Positions 55,852-64,000 of a stretch of DNA of 64,000 nucleotides are shown piece by piece. The notes under the pieces are model-generated. The model was not told where the DNA came from, did no database searches, and saw only the letters and a list, made by a program, of their open reading frames with translations. The DNA lies in assembly GCA_946894095.1 (NCBI GenBank), contig OX335642.1, positions 18,487,021 through 18,551,020 on the forward strand. The letters run 5' to 3'. The DNA is from Incurvaria masculella. Lineage: Eukaryota > Arthropoda > Insecta > Lepidoptera > Incurvariidae. Each line of letters begins with the position of its first letter. Position 1 is the first letter of the stretch. The position numbers and the translations under genes were made by a program.

Positions 55852-57009
55852 GTACGCCATTTTTTATTAAATTTGAAAGTGGAAGTGCGAGGAGCGCACC
55901 CCTATAATCATCATTGTGCGTCTCTGTCGAGGCGACGGAGCAGGCATGCGGCCCTCTCGTTTTTCCAACGGGTGCTCAGGGGGCCGCAGCGGGTGCGAGC
56001 GGGAGGAAAGCACCGCTGAACCGCTCGAGCGTACACTCGGGTGCCGATTTCTACCTGATGTTATTACCGCGTGTTGACAATCGGAGAATTATGTAGTGAT
56101 GTCATCCCTCGGTTTGGTGTAATTCTGCAAATCGCTTCGGTGTCCTTTGAGTGCAGGTTTCCAGTAAACTATAATGTTAATATGAATCTTTAGATCTACA
56201 ATCACCCCCATCCTCAGTATTCCACACGGCTGCATGCACAATATGAAATGTCCTTTGAATTCCACAGAGAAGTGTTCTTCAGAGCGCAAGGATATGGCAT
56301 CATTGGATGGGAAGTAACGTGTCTATGGTGCTAATTACAATATTTCAAAGAACATATTTCATAAGAGATATCGTATTGAAAAGTATTTTTAGGCATTACC
56401 TACCTCTATATTTGAGGAAAATAATTACTGCATCGTATTATTTTGAACGCTAGATTCACCAGAGCATTTAGATCTGGCTTCGGGCCAGCTAACCTGGCCC
56501 CCAAAATTCCCGACGAGTTTGTCAACGCTCACTCGTGTTTATGTGACATCTAGTTTGTCGCTTGACATGTTTGGAGAAAGCTAAACGATTCAATTGTCTA
56601 TTTCAGTTAAATCTAAGTAAAATCGACGGCGGTACAACATATAATATATTTCTGCACTATGATTAGTTTGGTTAAGTGTGCAGAAAGCGGTAAAAATATC
56701 AATTTGCAAGTTTGGCCAAGTTCCTTTAAAGCATTAGAATCATGTTTCCGTATGTAAACGTTTGGTTTGGTAATAAATACCTCACTAACTCAATGAACCT
56801 GAAGATATTAGCCGAACACATCACACCACATGGGAACCAAAGCGTTCCTTAATAGAGCGTATCACCCTCAGTGCCACAGTAGGCATTGGCATGTGCAAGG
56901 AAAACGTATGTGGGTCAAACTCTAATGTGTGGCGTCTAGGGTGATGCCGTTTGTACATTGCACTAAATAGAAAGCACGGAAAATTATCTTTGCCGCTTCG
57001 ACCATCATT
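55852..57009. other. Putative intron/unassigned; GC-rich block 55880-56050
   Basis: 55915-56010 is GC-rich (GTCGAGGCGACGGAGCAGGC; GGGGGCCGCAGCGGGTGCGA). The rest is AT-rich. No second exon compatible with the candidate first exon is identified. Confidence 0.3.
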
Positions 57010-57105
57010 CATTCTACTACCACCTAGTAAGCAAGGTAGTGGACCTACGTGGAATGCGAACTACCAACTAAAAATCCCTCAGTCACCTGTGATAACAACT
57101 GTACG
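57010..57105 (-). mobile_element. SINE body fragment
   Basis: TACTACCACCTAGTAAGCAA and GGACCTACGTGGAATGCGAA are minus-strand SINE body, followed by ATCCCTCAGTCACCTGTGAT. Confidence 0.6.
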
Positions 57106-57128
57106 TGATTATGTCACTAATCTCCTCC

Positions 57129-57147
57129 TAAACGGCAGGAGCGATTT
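57129..57147 (+). repeat. Target-site duplication, left copy
   Basis: TAAACGGCAGGAGCGATTT, identical to 58706-58724. The pair brackets the LINE. Confidence 0.9.
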
Positions 57148-58705
57148 GAGGAGGAGGAGGTGTCCTTTCTCCTCTTATTTTTTCTATTTTTATCAACACA
57201 CTTGCCGCTATTCTTTCATGCCATTATCATCTGTATGCAGATGATCTACAAATTTACCGACACTTCTCACTTGATGACCTGCATCTCAACATTGATCTTG
57301 TCAATAAAGACTTATCTGAAGTTCATCAATGGTCAGAAAGGTTTGGTCTTCAAGTTAATCCATCAAAAACACAGGTCATGATTGTTGGTAGCGGCAAGCT
57401 GTTGGCAAAGATTGATAAGAGTAATCTCCCACCTATCCTATACAATGGTATTACTATACCCTATAGTTCAAGGGTTAAACATTTAGGTATTTTCCTTGAC
57501 GAGTCACTACCTCAGTCAGTCAGCCTCAGTGGCCCAGTGGAGTGACACTTCGGCGATCGCTCTCCGAAGTTAAGCAACGCTGGGTCCGGTCTGGTCTTGG
57601 ATGGGTGACCATTCGACCGTTGAGAGAGGCTGGCCGTGGTTCGGATTCCACGTTAAACTGTAGGTCCCCTTCCTTACTTACTAGGTGGTAGGGTTAATCC
57701 CGCCCGGGTTGGTACCATCGCATTGGATGAACGATGGTCGAAGCGGCAATGAAAATTGTCCGTGTTTTCCATCCAGTTCAATGTAGCCGTGCAATATAAG
57801 GAAGGTCCTGGCATGGCACCTAGTTCCCATGTGGTGTGTTGGGCTAATACCATGACAGAACTTGTGGTATTAGCCATCCATGTACAGTCACATAAAAAAA
57901 AAAAACTTGGGTTTATCATACGGGTCAAGTCTGCAGGAAAATATATGGAGCCACGCACACTCTCTGGCGTCTCAATCGCCTCATACCAATCGAAACTAAA
58001 ATCAAGTTGGTTCAGTCGCTAATTCATCCTATATTAGACTATGGTGACATCTGTAATCTTAACCTAAACGAGGAGCTTCTAGACAAACTAGATCGCTTGT
58101 TTAATTATGGAATTCGTTATATCTTTGGTTTGAGGAAGTTTGATCATATATCCACCTATCGTGCGAAACTAAAATGGCTTAATATTCGCCAGAGGCGTAA
58201 TATGCATGTTCTCTCTCTTCTTTACTTAATCTTAAATGATCCCAAATCCCCTTTTTATCTTAAAGAACGCTTCAAATATCTCTCTTTTCATGGTGTACCA
58301 CTTAGGTCTGCAGATAATCTCCTGCTCCTTATTCCGTCACATTCTTCCACTGCTTATTCGGGTTCTTTTACAGTTCACTCAGCACGATTGTGGAAATTGC
58401 CTCTTACTATTATGGAAAGTGCTTCTTTGTCTATTTTAAGGTAAAATTAAAATCTTGGTACTTGAAATGTAATAACAATTAAATCAATCAAATATTTTCT
58501 GTTTATATAGTTCTAAGTTATCTAATGTTTTCTAAGTGTGATTATGGTGCTTAGTTTTAAGGAATTTATTGTTTCTTGCTACCTCTTAATATATTTTCTA
58601 ATATTAAGGTTAGCTGTTAGAGATTGCCTTTGGCAATAAGCTCGCCTTTGCAAACTATCTAATAGTTGTAAGCAATAAAGAATATTTTCATTACATTTCA
58701 TTTCA
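57148..58705 (+). pseudogene. 5'-truncated Jockey/CR1-type LINE with nested SINE
   Basis: Part one (57150-57509) reads GGVLSPLIFSIFINTL, then the reverse transcriptase catalytic motif HLYADDLQIYRH (YADD at 57234-57245), NPSKTQVMIV and KHLGIFLDESL. It stops at the SINE (57510-57904). Part two (57905-58444) resumes in another frame with TWVYHTGQVCRK, LVQSLIHPILDYGD, LKWLNIRQRR and FTVHSARLWKLP, ending at TAA 58442-58444. Removing the SINE joins DESL directly to TWVY in frame. A 3' untranslated region of about 260 bp follows, with AATAAA at 58674 and a CATTT-rich end. Only the palm/thumb and C-terminal part is present; endonuclease and ORF1 are missing, as expected for incomplete reverse transcription. 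The open frames suggest a young insertion. Clade is judged from motif style only. Confidence 0.9.
57510..57904 (+). mobile_element. 5S rRNA-headed SINE (SINE3 type), full length
   Basis: 395 bp. The head (57522-57632) is a 5S rRNA derivative: CTCCGAAGTTAAGCAACGCT (box A) and TTGGATGGGTGACCATTCG (intermediate element and box C), the internal polymerase III promoter. Then GTGGTTCGGATTCCACGTTA, body CTAGGTGGTAGGGTTAATCC and CCCGGGTTGGTACCATCGCA, tail AAGGAAGGTCCTGGCATGGC and TATTAGCCATCCATGTACAG, then an A-run. It is the best reference copy in the window. It has lost the 5' third of true 5S rRNA similarity, so it is not a 5S gene. Confidence 0.9.
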
Positions 58706-58724
58706 TAAACGGCAGGAGCGATTT
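58706..58724 (+). repeat. Target-site duplication, right copy
   Basis: Exact 19-base match to 57129-57147. The sequence continuing after it (TGATGAATTGTTTTGTAAGT) looks like an older lepidopteran repeat that was the insertion target. Confidence 0.9.
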
Positions 58725-59110
58725 TGATGAATTGTTTTGTAAGTGTTTTAGAGCCGGGACCCTCCATTAGTATTAGATATTCTAAACTCGATATCGACAT
58801 TCCGGCCAGATCGGACGCGTCCCATCACCACTCGCCAGCCCGTCCCCGCGCGTTGAAGATTTGAGTTTTTGCGCGGGAACGTCCGCCGAGACCCCCGACG
58901 ACACCCGATCCGGGGATTCGGCCTATTCCGTCATTTCATTTCGCGACCCGTCCTCTGGGGCAATGGCGGCGATGCCCGCCGCGCGTCGCCTCGCGCGCGC
59001 CACTTAGGCCGTCTTTGTTTAGCGGCGCTCGCGTGGGAAGACGGTCATGTACACATGCCTTATCGCGTTATGACGCAGGCCGATAGGGAGAGGTTCGAGG
59101 AATCGAGTAG
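58725..59110. other. CpG-rich block 58800-59060
   Basis: Strongly CpG-rich (CGCCCGCCGCGCGTCGCCTC-like at 58970-59000). An 81-codon plus frame is Arg-rich and compositional. Possible promoter or untranslated exon, without a linked gene. Confidence 0.3.
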
Positions 59111-59299
59111 ATAAGGTCTTTACGTTTGTGAAATCGGCGTTTTGCGCGAATTTCGTGTTGGTCTTTCATCCCATCGCATGTCGAAGGGAGAATGAAGAGA
59201 AAGTATCTACATGGGTAGGTATTTCGGTTTACTAATATGTCCATCAATATCAATACACTACAAAGATGATCATACCGTAACACATGATGATCATACCCA
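59111..59299. other. No recognisable feature
   Basis: Short unassigned spacer. Confidence 0.4.
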
Positions 59300-59480
59300 A
59301 CTAGGTGTCATACCAGGATTCAAGTTATGTTGGATTATATTTTCACTTGCATCATTCATCCAATGCTATGATACCTAAGAACCCGGGCGGAACTAACCCT
59401 GCATGAAATAGAACATACAGTATTACGTGGCATCTGAACAACGCCTAACCACGCAACCATTCCGACGTCATTCAACTGTT
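59300..59480 (-). mobile_element. SINE body, diverged
   Basis: Minus strand keeps CCCGGGTTCTTAGGTATCAT, TTTCATGCAGGGTTAGTTCC and GATGCCACGTAATACTG in SINE order, with many changes. Confidence 0.45.
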
Positions 59481-60079
59481 CGAACTGCTTATTATTTTCC
59501 ATAGAGCGTACAAAAGCGGTAAAGGCGCACAACGCAGCGGTTTGCGGGTTGATCTCCGAACCCAGGTTTCAGACAGAAGAGAATCCCACAACGGCCGGTC
59601 GGCAAATCAAGTCACGAGTCCGACAGACCCCTCAAAACCCGCGAGAAGTATAGTGAACTTTAGCGTTTCTCCAGCTAACTTCTAACAGGCGAGACACGTG
59701 AAACGTACTGGCGGTGGTCCGTCGTCTCTCGACGCCTCGAACCGTGTTATTGAACATGTAGTTTGCACGCCGAGAGGATATTGTCGGCTTGGATCAATCG
59801 AAGACAACGCTAACTAGTGCACCAAATAAAGGTTTAAACTTTATACTGCCTCACCACTCGATACACACTGCTCGTAAAACTAGCTCCAACTGCGGCAAAA
59901 GAATCTGCAGCAACTCTTCATCCAATTAGGTTATCTGGACAACGCTTGCAAACTTGCTTTCTATTATAACTTAATATCATTGTAGTTTCGTATCATTCAA
60001 GTCGTATTTCAGGTTATATTTCTATGGATAAAAATTCTACAATAAAAGTTGACATTCATACAGAACCTCCTCGAGTTCC
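59481..60079. other. No recognisable feature
   Basis: Mixed composition, no supportable gene or repeat. Confidence 0.4.
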
Positions 60080-60138
60080 AACATCACCTAGAACACATAA
60101 ACTTTACAGGACGCTATTACGGTCCCGAATTCGTAAAC

Positions 60139-60312
60139 TAAGGCTGAGATAAATAGTCGTCGCCGAAACTAATGCTAACGCAAAGTAGTACTTTGTGACG
60201 TCACTTTGACACATTTTGTATGGACGAAATCTTAAAGTAATGCCAATTGACGTCACAAAGTACTACTTTTCGTTAGTCTTAGTTTCTGTTACGACTATTT
60301 ATCTCAGCCTTA
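60139..60312. mobile_element. MITE family D, complete palindromic copy
   Basis: 174 bp with long inverted arms: TAAGGCTGAGATAAATAGTC at the left and GACTATTTATCTCAGCCTTA at the right, extending through GTAGTACTTTGTGACGTC and GACGTCACAAAGTACTACTT. It would fold into an almost complete hairpin. Confidence 0.85.
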
Positions 60313-60442
60313 CGCCCGCTTCCACCACCTCCAGCTACAAAAATCCCAAAGTTATCTTTCGGTTACATCATACAAATATTGCATGTAGCCGAAAGATAAC
60401 TATCAGATTCCAGGTAACTGGAGGTGGTGAAAACAGGGGTTA
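60310..60442 (+). mobile_element. MITE family C, copy 2 (TTA duplication)
   Basis: 127-bp element (60313-60439) between TTA at 60310-60312 and 60440-60442. The left TTA is the last three bases of MITE D, so C landed at the very end of D. Same family and length as 601-733, inverted. Confidence 0.85.
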
Positions 60443-60544
60443 GTGGAACTAAACTACGATAAGACTTTTTTCACAGTTTGTGGCTTCGCTGCCGCCATAC
60501 GAATGAGTTCGATCGCTACTCCTGTCCTACCACGCTCGCTGCGT

Positions 60545-60827
60545 GCGAGCTTGGTAAATGTACCAGGGTCCCGTTCTGCAGCGTCACAAGTAGAAATAGT
60601 TCTCGCCCTGCCGGCGACCGAAGTCGTTCGCAACGGACCCATAAAACGACGGAGCTTCATTTCCAGACAAACGCGTGGCGCGGCCCGTCCAGGAAACGAG
60701 CGGGTTATACCTGAGAGAGAAGTTACGACCGCGCCAATTAGCATTTAGACAGTTTCGATTCTCTACAGCCGTTCGCATTCGTCGACCTCTCTTGATCTCT
60801 CGTGCGGTGCGAAGGGACTGAACCAGA
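60545..60827. other. GC-rich, opposing open frames
   Basis: Frames of 78-101 codons are open on both strands at 60443-60778 and partly overlap MITE A. No recognisable protein. Confidence 0.3.
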
Positions 60828-61415
60828 GAGCATGGAAGGATGGGAGCAGTGATCGAAACTTATTCATATGGAGGCAGCCTAGCCACGACTTAGTGGATAA
60901 CGTGTAACTGGGGGATCACCATGGTAAATTAGCTCACCGGGTTAACAGCCAAGTGGATGATTAAATCTGATGTTAGTTCCATTTTGTACCATACTAACTG
61001 GAAAATTCTAGCTTACTTAGGGCACATTTTTCAATAGTCTAATAAACAGCCAGATAACTTTCGACGGATTTATTTACGAGTCTGCTTATCCATCCGATAT
61101 AGTAAGTAAATATGTTTTATAGTAAAATTATAGTCAGATAATTGTGATAGAAGATATAATCCTTCGGCAATGACTATCCGTCTTTTTACAAACGTGAATT
61201 TGTACTATCAGTCCTATACGTACTATCTGAGGATTGAAACACGCCGTTTGACAGTTAGCATGGTACGAAATGAATGAGATGAATTAAACGTCGGATTAAA
61301 TCACTCACCCGGCAAGGTAATTTACCCTGGTATCCTCCAGTAGTAAATTATTTTATGAATTCGGGACACGCAACATATTCGTTGAAGGAAGCTGCGTCTT
61401 GCACTACATATATTA
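60828..61415 (-). mobile_element. MITE family A split by MITE K
   Basis: 60828-60913 (GAGCATGGAAGGATGGGAGC; CCACGACTTAGTGGATAACG) and 61346-61415 (TTATGAATTCGGGACACGCA; TTGCACTAC) are consecutive parts of a minus-orientation MITE A. The gap is MITE K. Confidence 0.65.
60914..61345. mobile_element. MITE family K, copy 3, inserted in MITE A
   Basis: Inverted ends GGATCACCATGGTAAATTAG with CTCACCGGGT, and CACCCGGCAAGGTAATTTAC with CCTGGTATCC. About 430 bp, larger than the copy at 53818. Confidence 0.65.
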
Positions 61416-62454
61416 TAATGATGCAAGCAGATTTTTTTAAAATATTTTACTGTTTTCTACTGATAAATTGTGTTGATAATTAACTTGAAATCTTACTTTT
61501 TTTTAAACGAAAACTCACAAACCACAGGATTAAGGCGCTAGGACTAGCCAACTACTCGCGCCATACAAATGCACTTTTTAACAAATGTAATAATATGTAG
61601 TGAAACGCTTCAGCAAATCCAAATAGAACTCCAGACTGATAATGGATTGTTAATATTTTTTTATTCCATCATTTATTTAAATAATAATAAAAATAAAAAA
61701 GTTGATTTTTCTCATTAGAAATCTGAAAGTAATTCGATTTCTAGATATAAGCAAAAACAGCATATATGCATAAACAAAAAATTCCATTTGCTTTTAGATT
61801 TCTACATTTAGTCAAAAAAGTTCGCAAATGGACACCGTTTCCGCAATGTATTTTGTATAGAAAAAGGAAACATACATAAAATAATTCGATTCCTAGACAA
61901 GGAATCATATATTGTAAGGATGACACTTATAATCGTCAGACTTAGTTAGTTAACTTGGGGTGCCTCGTCTAACTTTGCGATTTGGCTAGTACCAGGCCCT
62001 TAATATGTAGTTTCCAGTACTTCTTACAGAGTAACTCCTGCCGGTATGCGTCATCTATCACCAACAATCAGAGGTCCTAACCTCTCCGGTCACGAAACAC
62101 CAAGATAATTAAACTGCGGGAATGAGCGGGCAGGCGCGACTTTCACGGTGGAACCAGCCGAGTGGCGCTTTCGCAGTAAAGCTACAGATATGGGGAGCCC
62201 GCGCTATTTCGATCGCCTGACAAATGTCAAGTCAAAGGTAATATTGACAAGCGATTCGTTGGATGCTGAAGCAAGATGTGTCTAACATTACATAAGAACC
62301 ATGTTTAGTTCAGTTCCTTTTACGGATTAACTTTTGTCGGTATGCGCCATCCATCGCCAACAGTTCTGACTTCTGAATTGTGGAATTAGGCATTGGGAAC
62401 TTCCGCATAATGAAGTGTGTTCAGAAATGAACAACTGCAGCACCTTACGCTACT
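61416..62454. other. AT-rich, no recognisable feature
   Basis: No supportable gene or repeat. 62100-62280 has a slightly higher GC content. Confidence 0.4.
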
Positions 62455-62528
62455 TTCAGTGACTAAACTACTTTTAGTACTACTTTTCGTTAGTCTTACT
62501 TTCTGATACGACTATTTATCTCAGCCTG
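62455..62528 (-). mobile_element. MITE family D, terminal arm only
   Basis: AGTACTACTTTTCGTTAGTC and ACGACTATTTATCTCAGCC match one arm of the 60139 copy. The other arm is absent. Confidence 0.7.
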
Positions 62529-62869
62529 AATATGGGAATAATGAAAATAAAACACAAGACGGAATAAAAAGAAAAGTGGCTAAAAACAGTACCACGCTAT
62601 TTGTCCATAATATAAGGTCGTTCGAACGTTTGCAGACGTGGCTCTGCCCTCGCACAAAGCGCCAGATGGCCGTTCAGTTCCATCACTACAATAGAGCACA
62701 AAATAGTTCCGAGGACTTTCTACCTGTTCGAGGGGTTTCTATCGGTATATAAACGTAACCCAGCCCATACCGACTACGCACGCTTGCCATCAACATGCTG
62801 TGAGCTTTGGTTCAGTGGACCCACTGAATTTCTTCCCGTGCATGTCGTCTTCATAAAACTATAGATAAT
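62529..62869. other. No recognisable feature
   Basis: Unassigned spacer. Confidence 0.4.
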
Positions 62870-62985
62870 CTTACTTACTTACGAGCTCTAATATACCCTC
62901 CCGGGACATACTATCGCATTGAATGAGCCATGGTGGAAGACTCAATGACCCCGTAATACTTTGACGTTGCAGTTCAAACCGGTTC
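62870..62985 (+). mobile_element. SINE body fragment, diverged
   Basis: TCTTACTTACTTACGAGCTC, TACCCTCCCGGGACATACTA and TCGCATTGAATGAGCCATGG follow the SINE body order. Confidence 0.45.
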
Positions 62986-63084
62986 CGCGTTTCTATACAA
63001 ATCGGTAGTCCCAGTGTTGAAAGGTTGAAGAAGTAAACCCACATAATAACTAGTAACACTTGTATGGATTTGATGCTTTTATGT

Positions 63085-63130
63085 AACTTCGAAGTTCCGC
63101 ATAGGCAAATTTAGGTGACAAGTAGGACTA
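63085..63130. mobile_element. MITE family H terminal fragment
   Basis: AACTTCGAAGTTCCGCATAG and GCAAATTTAGGTGACAAGTA match the right end of the element at 9608-9948. Confidence 0.5.
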
Positions 63131-64000
63131 AGGGTTAAGAAGAATTCTTCCCGTATTACACGATAGAGCTCATCGGACCCAACCACTGAAGATCTATGGG
63201 CCCAACCTACGCTCGCTCTCTGCTTCAAAACAAAGCGACACACGAACAAGTATCCACCATCGAATGACTCACCATCGTCAAAGAAACCGTTTCCAAACAA
63301 TTATTTTCCAGCGAGCATTTAGTTACAGCTCTGTTATCGCATCCACTTCGATTTATGACGTCCACGGTACTTACCGAATGTACAACACTCTTCTCTTTGT
63401 GGCGTATCGACGTGTCACAGTCTACAGAAAATTACAGTCATTCAACTTGAAAGTATTCAAACAACATTAAAGTGGCATTACTATGATTGATTATGCCCCA
63501 CAGAAAAATATCATAAAAATATGTATATTTTTTCACATTTCTTTTTAATTATAAATAATTTCTTTTTAAAATGCGAATCAGTAATTATGTAGATTTATGG
63601 TTTAGCTATAATTTAAAGATAAAACCGCATGTCTCAGGTGCTTTGTGTTCTCATTTTAGACAAACAATCATCAACTTCCATAAAAACGTTTGGAGAACAC
63701 AGAATATAAGCGTCAGATATTTACCGTTATAGGTTTAAAATATAGTTAGACCATCAATGAATGTCATATTTTGGAAATTCCATAACAAGCCGTAGTTATT
63801 TGTAAAAATATCTTTGCACTTACGCCCTTATGAAAGTAATTGATGCCCTTAATAAGTTAAGCATAGTATTTTGAAATAATTATAAATTAACGAATAATTA
63901 ACAACAATCTAGCGTAGTACTCGGCCATAAATTCGCCAGATTGGGTACACAGTACTTGTAAATAAAAGGAAATAAAAAATCAGTGCATGCAGCCACATAA
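63131..64000. other. AT-rich, mostly unassigned
   Basis: Only a weak repeat match at 63616-63655 (see 40659). No supportable gene. Confidence 0.35.

Larger units (their letters stand above)
60080..60544 (+). mobile_element. MITE family A split by MITEs D and C
   Basis: Left part 60080-60138 (ACTTTACAGGACGCTATT; GGTCCCGAATTCGTAAAC) and right part 60443-60544 (GTGGCTTCGCTGCCGCCATA to CCACGCTCGCTGC) are consecutive in the family A consensus. The insert is 60139-60442. Confidence 0.75.

Noticed and set aside
57522..57632. 5S rRNA gene
   Set aside because: Only the promoter-bearing portion resembles 5S rRNA and it continues into the SINE body; it is a SINE head inside a LINE.

Overview
This window looks like insect nuclear DNA, most likely from a moth or butterfly (Lepidoptera). 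It is AT-rich, has no prokaryotic-style dense coding, and open frames are mostly under 130 codons. The strongest taxonomic clue is a set of interspersed repeats I recognise from lepidopteran genomes: a family starting with an AGGGTTCCGT hairpin, carrying a (GTCC)n run and ending in GACTCGCACTTGGCCGG, seen six times, and a related family at 20308-20850. Short TTAGG runs, the insect telomere motif, also occur. All taxonomic and family names rest on reading and memory, not on a database search.

The window is essentially intergenic or intronic and dominated by transposable elements. I see no complete host gene. The best host-coding candidate is a 76-codon first exon at 55624-55851 ending at a plausible splice donor. 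A weaker terminal-exon candidate lies at 40146-40256. Several CpG-rich blocks (for example 3281-3545, 27700-27985, 34735-34862, 58800-59110) could be promoters or 5' untranslated regions, but no gene can be tied to them.

Retroelements: a 5'-truncated Jockey/CR1-type LINE at 57148-58705 has a 19-bp target-site duplication and is split by a 5S-rRNA-headed SINE. A C-terminal fragment of another non-LTR element is at 38608-38835. A family beginning CTAGCTGCGGTACCCGGCTC is present at 13917, 21625, 46650 and 47813; the last two form a near-identical 1163-bp head-to-tail tandem. Two SINE types, one with a 5S rRNA-like head and one with a tRNA-like head, share one body and account for about twenty fragments.

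DNA transposons: at least ten non-autonomous inverted-repeat families (called A, B, C, D, G, H, I, K and L here, plus one hAT-like and one pogo/Tigger-like element). Many are nested: B in A at 8.6 kb, A in a SINE at 19.5 kb, B in a retroelement at 22.3 kb, H in G at 9.6 kb, C at the end of D inside A at 60.1 kb, and K in A at 60.9 kb. Together these give a relative order of invasion.

I found no RNA gene, CRISPR array, operon or multi-gene system. The most interesting signals are the shared body of the 5S- and tRNA-headed SINEs, a retroelement family that carries a fossil antisense SINE as a fixed part of its sequence, and the nested MITEs, including repeated interruption of family A near one internal site.
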